A stretch of 64,000 nucleotides of DNA from Aspidapion aeneum (taxonomy: Eukaryota > Arthropoda > Insecta > Coleoptera > Brentidae): positions 27,411,171 through 27,475,170 of the forward strand of contig OY755047.1 in NCBI GenBank assembly GCA_963576565.1. The letters run 5' to 3'. The position numbers and the translations under genes are program-made. The stretch's first letter is position 1, and each line of letters starts with the position of its first letter. Under the pieces are notes generated by a model that saw only the letters and a program-made list of their open reading frames with translations, was not told where the DNA came from and searched no databases. Shown here piece by piece: positions 20,100-31,681 of this stretch.

Positions 20100-21425
20100 T
20101 CTTAATAGGGTTTTTTTCGCGACGTTATAAGTAATACCCAATGCTGGTTCAGGCCCGACTCTCTGGCAAGCCTGTCAGCGGACTCATCGCCGTCATGACC
20201 AGAGTGACCTGATAATCCCTCTGGCATCCATATCAGTGACATTTTGTTTGCTGTACTCAGTGCATTTACTCTATATCTCCTATCTGTTCTCAAAGAGAAC
20301 CTGTAGGAGTCAAGTGCCTTTAAAGGTTCCGAAACTGTTTAATTTCGGCACCATCTTGACTACTGAAAACGCCAGATCCTACTTCTGGGAGCATTTTGGA
20401 TCCTGCGGCTTCGGTGTACCATCAGTTGCTTTGTTTTTTGACCAGTCTTCTTTTCAGGAGGATGATGTTAAACAGCGTTTTGCTGTTTACCGCAATGGAC
20501 TTGAAATAGTGCGCTTTCCCTTTAGTTTCCTAATAAGGGCATTTAATACTACCTGTGTTCCCTGCCTGCTGATGGAAATCATTCTCTAGATTGTTCTTCT
20601 TGCTTTTGAATATAAAAATATTTATTTTTTAAGCGCAGGTAAAGGTGTCTAGCTCATTGCGTCACATATGGTGCGAATTTTATGTTCCATTTAAGCGTGA
20701 ATTCCAGGTAAAAGCTCTATCTATTTTATCCAGTCATATCTAGATGCTTCACCTACCATGAACATTAATAGTTCCTTTTTTGGGTGAACGGTATAATCAC
20801 TGTTTTGCTGAGATTCATAGATATTTTCCTTGTTGCACCATTCGTTTACCTTATTTAAAACTTCTCGTATTTTTCTAAATAACTCTTCCTCTGGAATGTC
20901 TCTTATGATGGCTTCCAGCTCATAGCCAAGTATTATCACTTCCAGTTCCCCTTAAAGGGCCAAAGGTCATTAAATAAAGGAGTGACCAAACGAAGGGAGA
21001 CAGCACACCTCCTTGTGGACAGCTCCAAAATTCTCCTTAAATCTGACCACCACATTGTTAATGGTAGTTTCGATGGCTCTGTTTTCAATCCTGCGTCTTG
21101 TAAACCTTGTAACTGTTAGTTCAATTCCTCTAGTGCATGCGGTGCTTCCAAAAGGGAGTTGGGTTGTGTATTATTATGCTCCTTTTACTTCGAGTAAGAT
21201 ATCCATCTACCTTTTGCGTCAAAAGATTCGTTGATTTTAACAAGACCGTTTAGTGCTAGTTCGATTGTTTTACTGTTTGGTAGTTCATATGCGGATTGAT
21301 GTGAATTGAGCGATTGCGGTTGGATCACTAGGGCCCCTTCTTTTATGTGTGTGCCAATAATAATTTTTTCCAAGCTTTTTGGCAGAAACGATGTAAGACT
21401 TTGGCAGTATTGTCTGCCCAAGCAA
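20100..21425 (-). pseudogene. Decayed LINE: RT and RNase H fragments
   Basis: Reading on the minus strand, 21421-21185 gives LPKSLEKIIIGTHIKEGALV then an ...AYELPNSKTIELAL segment (N-terminal RT block, LEKLID..HI..GAL type). 21060-20990 retains a GAVHKEVCCLPSF remnant of CPQGGVLSPF. 20939-20721 gives YELEAIIRDIPEEELFRKIREV and VNEWCNKENI (region after YADD). 20293-20102 gives a RNase H-like end (MSLIWMPEGLSGHSGHDGDE, ADRLARESGL). Order RT then RNase H fits I/R1-group LINEs with an RNase H domain. There are many frameshifts and stops. Confidence 0.7.
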
Positions 21426-21794
21426 CTACTATAGTCAGGGTAAAAGAAATGAAATGACTGAATTCTTAATGAAATTTAAGACACCGTGTAAGTGGTCTAC
21501 GGTACTACTTTTTCAGTTTTGATAACCGAATTTTAATAAGCAATCGATCTTGTTTATTTCCTGAGTGCCACGCTTTTCGAGAGAATACTTAATTTACATT
21601 CAAAATAAAATTTTAATTAGGCTAGGCTTGCTGCCATTCCACCAAGTCCCCGTTATGGTTGGGCCATATTTTGTCAAGCTATTGAAACGTATATATTATT
21701 ACTTTTGCTGCCCACTCAGTCAGTTTAATTTTTTTATGTAAACCCTTGTCCATTTTTAGCGGTATTTGGCGACTGGAAGTTAAGTGATAGTCAT

Positions 21795-22773
21795 CCCACA
21801 TAGCACAATCACGTGTTTAACACGTAAAAAAGTCGTGAGAAAAAAAACGTTGATTTTAAAAGCTGCTAGAAAAAAACGTTTATTTCATATATGTAAACAA
21901 GCTTAATAGGCCATTCATTAACGTTGTAAAAAATAACGTCGCTTAAAACTGCGTTGTATTAACGCCATTATCAAATTAAAACAGCAATGTTTTTACGTTA
22001 GTTTTACGTGATTTTTATCAACGTTAAAATCACATTAGATTCACGCCTTTTCTACACGAATTTTAAAAAGTGACTTGAATGGCTTTTCTACTGAATATTT
22101 TTGAGATTTTACTAGCAGCAGCGCCACCTATCACGAAATCTATCAGGCAGTGCTTTGGCCTCTAAACTCCAAAAATCTGTTAAGGAACTGATCCCTGATC
22201 CTTCACGATCACGTACGTATCTGTTATTAACCTAATAAAGACACATTACTATTCTGTGAATGTGTTTACTGTTAAAAGATCTTGTTTAGCTTTAAAAAAA
22301 AACAATGTATATAGATAGATATATAGATATTTTGTCTTGCCTTGAGCGCCATCTTTAAAATTGTCTTGAAGTGTTGCAGTCTTAAACTAGTGAACTTTTA
22401 TAACTTCCTTTTGCGTCTATTTTAAGTTAAAAAAATGTTATTAAAAAAAGTGACCAAAAAAGATGCAGACAGTTAGTAGGTTTGAGAAGTCTTAATCTAG
22501 TGGCGTTTTAGAACATGTTGTGGAGGACTTTTCAAGTGTGAATTTGGTACATGAAAATAACGAGGTTAAAAAACACGTTATATACACAGCACCAGAAACT
22601 TTAGCAAAAAGTACATTTTTATACCTTGATTTCTCCTTGTTTTAAGTTATCTTTAAGCATGTAGATTTAACAAAATAAATACTACATGGTATGAGGTTGT
22701 TTTCAAGTAAAAAAAACTTTGTTATTTTTGTTCACGTTAATTTAACGTTGATGTGATTTTTGTGCTATGTGGG
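21795..22773. mobile_element. Unclassified TIR DNA element (CCCACATAGCACA termini)
   Basis: CCCACATAGCACAATCAC at 21795-21812 is mirrored by GTGATTTTTGTGCTATGTGGG at 22753-22773. Subterminal regions carry many AACGTT/ACGTTAA motifs (for example 21850, 21922, 22020, 22747), as seen in elements with repeated transposase-binding sites. AAGTGAT occurs outside both ends (21782 and, inverted, 22774) and may be part of a longer inverted repeat. No transposase coding sequence is present. Confidence 0.7.
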
Positions 22774-23329
22774 ATCACTTACCCTATACTGTCAACATGA
22801 CTTAAATAATGGTCAACTTTTAAGTGTGTCACCCAAATGTTGGAAGAAGCAACTATAAGTGTCCAACAATGTTAACTTTTGAACAATTTTGATGACAAAC
22901 CTCTAAATTGTCTAACAGTTTATGAGACGTATCTTTCGCAACTTTACTTGCATCTGTTTTGTAATACGAAAATAATTTATTTATTTATTTGTGTCGCCAC
23001 TCTTAGTGGTTCTGAGTTTTCATTCATAGCTTGGTAGTTGGCTTCTTTAGCAATATGCAGATATAAATTAAAACAAATTAAAATATGTTTATTATTTATG
23101 GTTAGTACATGTTTATTAGCAATCACTAATTAGTTTGAAACGATAGAAGCTACTTAAGCATTAGTCTAATCTTCGGTTTCTAGGTCTTAGTATATACTGT
23201 CACGTATTACTGCTATTTAGTATTGTTCTTGAAAATAACTGAAGATGGTCAGTATTAATGAAGCAAAAGCTACAGGATGAAACTCATGAAAATCACAATA
23301 ATTGATAACATTTTTATTCTATATTTAAA
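22774..23329. other. AT-rich stretch, nothing recognised
   Basis: A short TTTATTTATTTATT run at about 22977-22991 is the only structure noted. Confidence 0.4.
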
Positions 23330-23765
23330 TCAAGCTAAATATCTAGGAATGACACTCTTTAGCAAAATTGCGCTTGTTTTTGAACAAAAGTCGAGTCAAA
23401 TAAAAGTATAGAAAAAGAAAGGAACTAGTTAATTGAAAAAAAGTCCAGTTTAACCATTCCTAACAAGTTACTAACTTATTTACAAATAATGAAACCAGTA
23501 CGAACTTTGGAGAATGGAGAATCAAATTTGAGGTTGTGTTAAAAAGAGTAACTTACTAGTTTTACAGAGATTTTAAAATAAAGTACTAAGAAACATTTTT
23601 AATTCACCTCGGTATGTTCGAAATAGAAAACTAGAGAAAAGTATACAAAAAGCCAGGAAACATGTGAATGTGGACGAGATTGAACCTGTCCTTCTAGACA
23701 ATACTAAACTAGTTCAAGAACTAAAGGAAGTAAAGTCACTAGTAAATTGTGACTTGAAATAAAGC
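23330..23765 (+). pseudogene. Jockey-type LINE C-terminal fragment
   Basis: Frames give YLNQAKYLGMTLFSKI, CVKKSNLLVLQRF, NKVLRNIFNSPRYVRN, then VNVDEIEPVLLDNTKLVQEL. Several of these match the C-terminal part of the Jockey copy at 6995-7363 (shared NKVLRNI.N.P.YVRN and HVNV.E). Many stops; it is older than that copy. An AT dinucleotide run (about 23858-23873) follows. Confidence 0.72.
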
Positions 23766-23929
23766 GGGAGAACTATTAAATCCCTACTCCTTTACGTCAA
23801 TAATAATATTATATTTAAACAAGTACAAAATATAAAATAAACAAAACAAAAGAGAAATATATATATATATATAAAATTAAGTTAAATTTAATGCAAAATA
23901 TTTATTCCAAACCCATCTCTTGGAGTGTT

Positions 23930-24140
23930 CCAAAAACGGACGGAGCATTTCCACGCTGTATCGCGATTCCAACCTTCTGGGTGATCAAGCTCCTAGCCCT
24001 TTTATCTGGTAGTTTTGCACAAATTTCAGATACCAGACTCTTCGCCTCATCACCCCAAAGAGGCTAATGTATGGCTGCATGTGGCGTCCCAGACCAAAGC
24101 GTCATTCCATCCACTCGCTTTCCATCGCTCCGATTGGAAC
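23930..24140 (-). pseudogene. Retroelement polyprotein C-terminal fragment, copy 1
   Basis: Minus-strand reading gives DGKRVDGMTLWSGTP, then PLWGDEAKSLVSEICAKLPD, then IAIQRGNAPSVFGTL. This order (DGxRxDGMT, PWGxEA, SLAIQRGNAxSxLGT) is one I recall from the extreme C-terminus of reverse-transcriptase proteins in many invertebrates, with clade uncertain. A longer relative lies at 26200-26780. Confidence 0.55.
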
Positions 24141-25340
24141 AAGGCCAGGTAAAACATGATTTATAAAAGTTGATATACATATTAATAATTTTGAAGAAAA
24201 AATATTTAGTCCATATCCTACAAGATCTTTCAAATGCTGCGGTCTGAGCGAGTCAACACCCCTCGAAGAGGCCTAAAAGAAAAAATTGCATTTTTAACTT
24301 CAACTACAGAAATCTTATCAATATCTGATTCAAATTCAAAATCGTTTGGAAAATTTTCATCTGCTTCCGGTTGTGGATATTTTTATTTTAAAATTTGACG
24401 ACTACTTGCCTTTTTTCTGCAAGTGTGTCATTGGATGATAAAATTCCCACAGCGTTTTTAACATCTCCCTCCGAAATTTTTGATCGTACCTCTGATTGAG
24501 GACTACACGAATCATTGTTCTGTTTTGAAACTTATCTTTAGTTTTTATGTTTTTGGGTTCATACTGGGATAGAAGCTGGAGCGTGCATTGATGTTTATTT
24601 TTTGGCCCATAAAATTAGGCTGTTTCTAACCAGTGTTGTCAAAGTAACTTTGCGATTTTATTTTTAATTACGGGGCATCGGTAAAACTGCATAAGGAAAG
24701 AGAAAGAGGAAGGTCCATGAATGGCAGACATTCTCTTTAACGCAATTGTCTTTCTAACTCCTTTTGGAATGATTTTGAGTATTGAAATGGAACGATTTGA
24801 TCTTGATAAATTCTTAACCAAGTCAGAAATCTCATAACTGTCAATGATTTTTGTTGAATTTGAACATTATAGTTAATATTTTTTAAATGATCAAAATTAT
24901 TTATGTTTCCCAATGTCACTAATATTATGCATCTACCAATATGCATATAATAAATATATAATAATTTTTATGGTAATGAACTCAAATAGACAATGGAATA
25001 TCTGGGTAGAGTATAACATATTGTCCTTCTAAAATGATTGAATTTTTTTAATACAGATTAAACTCAACATAAGTATCTGTAATGGACCTGAAAGATAAAA
25101 GTACTCCCATACCAATTTGATTTACATATCAATTTAAATCCTATATTTAGACTAAGAAAATAGAGAAAATTTCGGGCATATTATACCCCCCAAAAACTTT
25201 TCGGGAATAAAATTACAATTGATATAAACAGAGTATTGGTAGGTATGCTGAAGAACCCAACATTCTAATAATTGACAGGGAAGTACATGTTTCAAAGTTT
25301 AAATACATACTAGGGACGTGAAAAGAAGGTTTTTTTGTTT
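24141..25340. other. Non-coding stretch, nothing recognised
   Basis: No coding similarity or terminal repeats that I can support; several short frames only. Confidence 0.4.
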
Positions 25341-25349
25341 GTCAAATAC

Positions 25350-25425
25350 ACTGGCCCTGATTGGTTCAGTGGGCGTGTGTTCGCTATACAATCAGAGGGT
25401 GGTGGGTTCGAAACTCATGCCTGCC
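25350..25425 (+). repeat. tRNA-derived SINE head
   Basis: An A-box-like TGGTTCAGTGG (25362-25372) and a B-box-like GGTTCGAAACT (25405-25415) sit 32 bases apart, as in tRNA promoters. The surrounding sequence resembles a decayed tRNA (CCCTGATTGGTTCAG...GTGGGTTCGAAACTC). The body probably continues to about 25520. It is not a functional tRNA: I cannot draw a good acceptor stem. Confidence 0.55.
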
Positions 25426-25520
25426 ACTACAAACTCGAACCTACTATTCGGTTGTGTATACAGATTTACCGAAAGTAGGGGTAAAGCCTGTCTTGGGCGA
25501 AGTTTGGACATTAACGAAGT

Positions 25521-26199
25521 ATAGACAAAGTTAATGATCAATATACTCAGCCGTGAATATTAAAAATATCTGAAACCGAGCATGTAAGTAACAAATTATT
25601 GGTACTAAGAACGAAAGCTACTGAGGGAAACTGAATATTCGACAGGTCACATTCTAAGAGGTGAATAAATATGGGATAAATTTTGGCATTAAGGATTCCC
25701 AAAGGGCATGCCAAATGATCAAGGCAAGGAATCGTTGTCTCTTGAGTATTTGTCTGGAAGATACCTGTACTTGTTGCAAAAGTTGGTATTTTTGATCTAC
25801 ATGGGATACCTACGCTGCTATAAAAGTTTAAGCAATTGTTGCTTTCCCTGGATTGCTCAATGAGATTATGAAGCTTACTTTGGTGGCTGGCGACATTCTA
25901 TGTCTTCTGAAGTCATCAGATATTTGCAGGAAACTGACAAAGATTTATTCTGGAATGCTACATGCAGAAATACTATGGCATCATCATATTTCGAAAAAAC
26001 TTTCGTCGGTGGTGAGGCTGCAGGTAGGGAAATAAGCACAGTAAATATACAGCTAGAGATCCGGGATTACATATTTAGTGTAAAAAACATTTGGGCCTTG
26101 ACCCCCTCAAATATCAAAGTACATGAAATTATAAGATTTACTTGCTGTTTAAGTAGATTTAATATTTAAACATTTTCGTTATTATTTTTTTAAATTGTG
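25521..26199. other. Non-coding stretch, nothing recognised
   Basis: Overlapping short frames at 25853-26169 lack any family feature. Confidence 0.4.
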
Positions 26200-26780
26200 A
26201 ATGTGTCTTCTTATTTTACGTTGGAAATTTCTAAGGGTTCCCAAAACAGAAATGGCATTTCCTCTCTGGATTGCCAAGCTGATCCTTTGAATGAAGAAGG
26301 CTTTAAAGCTTCTGGACTTAACTCTCAATCTTAATTCATCCATACACTTTTTGGCCTCTTCACCCCAAGGACCATGAGTTTCCACACTAAAAGAAAGAAA
26401 AATATAGGGATCCTCCAGCTCTCATACTTTCTATGTTTTTCTGTTTCGTCAATTTGTGTAGCCACACCTGATTAGGTGTGTCTGCACGTGGCTTTTCAGA
26501 CTAAACTTCTCACTCCTCCCAAGGAATCAAAGAAACTCCGTCAATACGCTTCCCGTCGTTTCTACAAATTCCAGTTGGTTCAAGCATCGCTGGAATTTCA
26601 GCAAAGTTTAAACCACGCTTGATGATTTTATTAATCATCCTATGCGTGCGCAGTTCATCCCGTGAAGGCCATATTTGTCAGCTTTTTTACTGCAAATACA
26701 GACATGCTGCTCACACGCAGGAAGACGAAGTCTTAATGCAATGGAAACGTGAAAAATCGACTCTGAAGAGGTAGAAGGCG
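26190..26780 (-). pseudogene. Retroelement polyprotein C-terminal fragment, copy 2
   Basis: Minus-strand reading gives LRLRLPACEQHVCIC (Cys-x-Cys zinc-type motif), YGLHGMNCAHR, INKIIKRGLNFAEIPAMLEP, NDGKRIDGVSLIPW, METHGPWGEEAKKCMDEL and RISLAIQRGNAISVLGTL. This is the same protein family as the fragment at 23930-24140 and includes more of its N-terminal side. One or two frameshifts and stops are present (near 26390 and 26500). Family assigned from recall of a conserved invertebrate retroelement C-terminal domain. Confidence 0.62.
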
Positions 26781-27265
26781 CGCTGTGTCTCTCGAGTCTT
26801 GACAATCCAGAAGAAGATTTTCATAAGAAGCATGACACAAACTCAAATCAAATAGGAATTTCATTTACTTTGCACAAATCAGTCGAGGATTTTAAACCGA
26901 AGTCATATTTTATTTTTTTATATTTTTACAAGTTAATACCTACCTAATTATTTTTTAAATCTCTTGACAGCCATAACTACCTATCGTAACTAAAATGAGA
27001 GTATCGGCTAACAACTTTAAGCTGATTACTTGCCTTAGTGTATTAATTCATCATTTTAAATTCATTCATTACGACATATGCGTAATTTAGTAAGGCTTTG
27101 TGTTTTGTTTTTGTTTTCGTGGCTGCGAATAATTTGCATTTTAATCACACAGCTTCAAGAACGTCAGCAAAGCAGAAAAAAATTAGCTTTAAATGTTTTC
27201 AATTAACAAATGTGTTATTTTATCCTAGAGCAATTTTCACAATGCGCTATTTTGTCTGTAATAAG

Positions 27266-27416
27266 GTAAGTCTCAGCCTCTCTATAACAAGCCTGATACA
27301 ACTTTAACATGCAACATTGTTGAAGGCTGCCAAAACTAAAATTTCGATTAAAGTGACAATCACGAAAATTGTTGCATTTCAAAGTAGGATTAGGCTTCTT
27401 ATAGAGAGAGCTGTGG
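27266..27416. repeat. Small foldback MITE
   Basis: CAGCCTCTCTATAACAAGCC (about 27276) is mirrored by GGCTTCTTATAGAGAGAGCTG (about 27391-27411), with further pairing of GCAAC inside. Length is about 150 bp and it is non-coding. Confidence 0.6.
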
Positions 27417-27549
27417 GTAAGTTTGTGAAGAGAGAGTGACAAACCCCTCAAAGTTACGAAACATATTTTTTGGTTATGTTATTTTCTTATCAAGTTTATT
27501 GGCGTTTCACTAAAATAATTTTGTCAGCGGCGAGTAACACCAATCATCA

Positions 27550-28500
27550 TAAACCAAGGCAAACAAAAAATATGGGCCACGACCCTGAAAAAATCAGCTG
27601 TTGTTCTGTAATTTGAGTGAGATATTCCCAGACACTATCCCAATATTCCACCGAACTTTTGTAAGGATGAAAGATGATTAAAAGGTTCAAATCTTCAAGT
27701 TTAACATTCCTTATTTTTTATTCAAATTGCCCGCCATCCACCGCACGCCAACTGTTATATTTGACATGAATTTGACTTTGTCATCTGTGTTTGTCATGGC
27801 ATTTGTTTATTACTTTGTTTTCTAAAATTTAAATAAAAAAATACCAGTCTTAATCTTTTTAAAACAAAATCACACTACAAAAAACTCATTTTTTGATGTT
27901 GACGAACAAATTCGCTTCTGCTTTAAATTAAATTTTTGTGTGAGTCAGGGCTATCAAAACGGACGGGCCACGATCCTCCACTTTGTTGACGTCACATCGG
28001 GGGCTGATTTTTTTTTATAGTCACCACGTCACGACACAGCTGAAATATTGAAGCCGGTTTTTAGATTGTTTTTACTATATGCTTGCAGAACAATTTTTTT
28101 TAAATGTATAGTAATCCTTAATTTTTCAGAGCCGCTTTATTAGCTCACACTAAAATTAAATTTAAAACAAAAGCGAATGTGACAAACACAGATGACAATA
28201 CATGTAAAATGTGACAGTTGGCATGCGGTACATGGCGGGAAATTTGAATTCAAAATAAGGAGTGCTAAATCTTGAAGATTTTAACCTTTTAATCCTTACA
28301 AAAGTTTGGTCGAATATGGGGATGGTGTCTGATAATATTTCACTGAAATTTCGCGGAAATCTGTAGTGCCATTTTAAAAATATCATAAAATAACGTGTGA
28401 GCTGCCATAAGACCCAATGTAAAAGTCAGCCCCCCGAGAACAGCTGATTTTTTCAGGGTCGTGGCCTCTATTTATTTTGCTGGCCTTGATTTTACTAAGG
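27550..28500. mobile_element. Foldback element of repeat family B (~350-bp arms)
   Basis: The left arm (about 27555-27945) and inverted right arm (about 28140-28495) both contain GGCCACGACCCTGAAAAAAT, ACTTTTGTAAGGAT, CGCCATNNACCGCA, and GTCATCTGTGTTTGTCA. The left arm lacks about 75 bases present in the right arm and in the solo arm at 4152-4515. The spacer of about 190 bases has no gene. Confidence 0.78.
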
Positions 28501-28539
28501 AGCATTTAGAGCGTGTTTAAATCAGGGAACTGTAAATCT

Positions 28540-28985
28540 AAAAAACGTAAATTTTAGTACCCGTGAATTTAAAAATGAAACAAGTTTTCGTGGCTAATCG
28601 GGCAAAAAGAAATGTTTGTTTCTCTCCTATTTTTCTGTGGGTAGCTTGAAAGCTTAACTTTACGGGGGTCGAAGATCTAATGGACAGTTAACTGTTTCAT
28701 GCTTACTCCTCAGACCACTGCTTGGTCAATGTGACACCCTTGCGAAGTTAATCAGACTGTTTTTTCTCTCATCCTACGTCTATGGTGAGAAAACCCTCGA
28801 AAGAAGCGCCATCTACCGAGATACGAGAGAAACTAGAACAAGAGCAGGCGAGTATAAACTGGTTTATATATCGATCGATGAAAAGATCGATTGCAAAGAA
28901 AAAAAACTATCCGTGACCTACGACAGGTCATCACACAAAAAATCCCTACTGTCTTACAAGTAAGCAGTTGCTGATTTTTGATTTA
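28540..28985 (-). repeat. Dispersed repeat family A, second copy
   Basis: Inverted relative of 3256-3640, with extra sequence (GCGCCATCTACCGAGATACG, ATATCGATCGATG) also found at 37380-37460. Confidence 0.65.
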
Positions 28986-29744
28986 AACTGTGACATGCAA
29001 AATCTCTTTCCAGGGGCAAAATCTCTCGTGTGCATGATTAAAGTGAGATAATTATTGATTTATTTTGCTTATTACACGTAAACAAGGTGTCTGAACCGGC
29101 CAATACCAGACTTGCGTGATCAGATAAATCAATAAGCTTTGAATCTTTTTCAATTTGGTTTGACGTTTGATTTAACGGAATAGCTTTAGGATAAATTAAA
29201 AACAAAAACTTATTTTTTTTTTAAGTTTAAAAGTCTCTAAAAAACCATAAAATCGATAACAGAGATGTCATCATCAATCAATACTAACATATCCAAAGGG
29301 ATGGGGCTTTTTTTGTTACCGTTAATGTCAGAAACTACCTAACCGATTTCAATGAAGTTTAGCATACATCTCCTATGAGATATTATGACGCTAAGATGCG
29401 TGGAAGTCGGGCTATCCGCCGAACCCGGTTATGTATTTGTATGCTTGTTTTAAATAAAATAAACTATTGATACGTCAATCATAATATGGGAAATCTTAGT
29501 TCCGCTAGTTTGGTCTATATGCCGGATTTGTGGGAGTAAATACATGATTTTAGATACCTTCACAAAAGAAAAAGTGACAAGTCCTCCAACCAGGTGATCT
29601 CGGAAGCCATGGAATGCCGCTAAAACCATTGATTATACAAAAACCAATGTTTATAAGTAATCAATGGTAAAACTAAACTCGGTAAATATGCTTCGAATCA
29701 CTTGCATAAACACACGAGCTGTCTTTGTGGTGAAACCTTTCCAG
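28986..29744. other. Non-coding stretch, nothing recognised
   Basis: Contains a segment at about 29290-29450 (CCTAACCGATTTCAATGAAG...) resembling the untranslated parts of insect transposons. No genes or complete elements. Confidence 0.4.
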
Positions 29745-30085
29745 CTAGTAAAACAGCATCAACTCAAGAGATTGTGTGTGATCTCATGTTTTCAGACGTT
29801 TTCTTGTTTACGTCTAACTTTTGAGTTTTCATACCTTTGACAGTGGGAAGGAAGAATTATAGAAATCAGTTTGATGACTTGGTCGAGTTAATACCCTGAG
29901 AGTCTCTCGTTCTTGTATTGATACACCGCAGCCTGCATAGATGAAAGTTTTCCGAAAATGTATGTGTGGCTTCGGTAGTTCAATGTTTAGAATGTTTACG
30001 TACAGAGCAAGAAATCCCGGGTTCGAGTCCCGGCCGAAGCAGAAAAACTTTTTTCTTATTTTTCTTTCTTTAATTTCACTTGTTG
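29745..30085 (+). repeat. tRNA-like-bearing repeat, copy 1
   Basis: About 300 bases match 44048-44361: GATCTCATGTTTTCAGACGT, GTGGGAAGGAAGAATTATAG, TTGGTCGAGTTAATACC, GAAAATGTATGTGT, a tRNA-like segment, then CTTTCTTTAATTTCACTTGT. The tRNA-like part lies near the 3' end rather than at the 5' head as in ordinary SINEs. Confidence 0.75.
29969..30041 (+). other. 73-nt tRNA-like cloverleaf
   Basis: Folds as acceptor GCTTCGG / CCGAAGC (7 bp), D stem GTTC / GAAT, anticodon stem TTTAC / GCAAG (one mismatch), loop GTACAGA with T33 and anticodon ACA, T stem CCGGG / CCCGG with loop TTCGAGT, and discriminator A: exactly 73 nt. The D loop (AATGTTTA) lacks the usual GG. An ACA anticodon is not used by normal eukaryotic tRNAs, and CCA is not encoded, so a functional tRNA is unlikely. 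Confidence 0.7.
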
Positions 30086-30344
30086 TTTATAAGAGATTAA
30101 TACTTGTTAATACAGCTCACTACTCGTCCTACCAGCGGAATAGGTACTAGCCCTCCTAAAATCGTCAGGGTCCCGTCGGTCACCCTGTACAAGATTTTTA
30201 GATGACCGCTTTCTCACCACATTGCTCAAACACAATACCTCAAAATTCCCCAAACCGGTAGGCGAATAATATTGGACAGGTATTGGGGGGTTGGGGGTAA
30301 TTAACCCAACCTGTAGAAAAAAGGACCGGTAATTAATAATTAAT

Positions 30345-30530
30345 TAGGCATCAATGGTTCATCGAGGAATGCAAATTATGATGCAAATTATGAATTCAGA
30401 ATGATTCCAGGCCTCATCCCTGGGTGCAGACTACGTCCACCACTTTTAAAAAATGGGCGTGGCCTGTAAACCCGGCAACATTCTGAATGCATAATTCGCA
30501 TTCTTCGATGGACCCTTGAATTAAGTTTAG
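30345..30530. repeat. Small foldback MITE (~175 bp)
   Basis: TTCATCGAGGAATGCAAATTATG...AATTCAGAATG (two parts, from about 30357) pairs with CATTCTGAATGCATAATTCG and CATTCTTCGATGGACC (30478-30514). Confidence 0.7.
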
Positions 30531-31681
30531 GGCAAACAGTAATCAAATCATTTCCTGGGTTAAAATATCAATGTTTTTACATTTTAACCGCTAATATCTT
30601 AAAAACTGCTATTTCAAATTAAGAAAAACATACAGCGTTGTAAAGCTGATGCAACAGCCTTTCCAAAGAGGTATCACAAATGGTCCAAAAACCCGATGGG
30701 CGTGGCCTGCGCCAACATGGTTGGCGCGACCATGGCATTGAATATATAAATAATGTTCCCCCTCCAATCCCTCGAAGCGTTTTCAGAATTAGGTAAATAT
30801 CTCAGGGTTAATATTTTTTATCGTTTCTCGAAATACCTAGGGTGGCTAGTTTTTAAATTATCACCCTATATATTGCCATACGTGCCTGCTGGCGCCAACT
30901 TTTTTGTACATTTTTTGAATAGCCAGAAAGCAACGCTTCTCTTCTTATCTGGACCATATTTGATTACCATCAGTCCTCCACGTTTTAGTAAACAAAAATC
31001 TTTGGACTCGTGCACGCAGTTTACCCTGTTTTGACTTGAGCTTGACCTTTTTATACAGAGCTTCTTAATAAAATAAACGGTTACATCATATAAACAAAGC
31101 CAACTCTGTTATAGAAGAAATAAACTTAAAGGGGAGCTCTGCGTATGGCATATAATGAGCGCGTAAGGGGTTTGAAATAACTCTTTTATGGGAAAAGTAT
31201 TTAATATAAGGGGGAACTATAAAATAATTAAAATTTCCTGAAGCCGTTGAGCGGTGCCGAGTTTTATCGGAGTCAAAATATTAAATATTAGGGACCTTTT
31301 GCACGCCTCCTTTAGCTAACTTTATCCTTTATAAATGTGACATTAAATGACAGATGTCACGTGATATTTAGAAGCCCTATTTTGACTTTTTGCGGAAACA
31401 ATTTTTTATCCTTTTTCCTTTATTTATCTGTCAAAAGCCTGTTTTGTGTTCTGTAGGCAAAATTAATTTAAAAGTTCCGAAAACAACTAGTAAAAAACTG
31501 AAAGAGCCAGGAAAATATAGGATTAGGTCTGTGTTTACTGTGTACTTCTTCTCTTTTTTACGCACTTCACAGAACATTGATGACTTTTGGTTAGCTGGTG
31601 AACACTGTTGCCAAACAACACATACCTACCAGTTTTTATAAAAAATAATTTTCAATAACTGTCATAAAATTAAATCTGCGG
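30531..31681. other. Non-coding stretch, nothing recognised
   Basis: Includes GGCGTGGCCTG both inside the preceding MITE (30464) and at about 30700, and short frames at 30753-31034 and 31390-31641 with no family features. Confidence 0.4.

Noticed and set aside
20236..20589. 117-codon + strand frame
   Set aside because: Lies opposite and between the RNase H and RT fragments of a minus-strand LINE; no independent family features.
29969..30041. Functional tRNA gene
   Set aside because: The cloverleaf is good, but anticodon ACA, missing GG in the D loop, one anticodon-stem mismatch and membership in a repeat argue against it.
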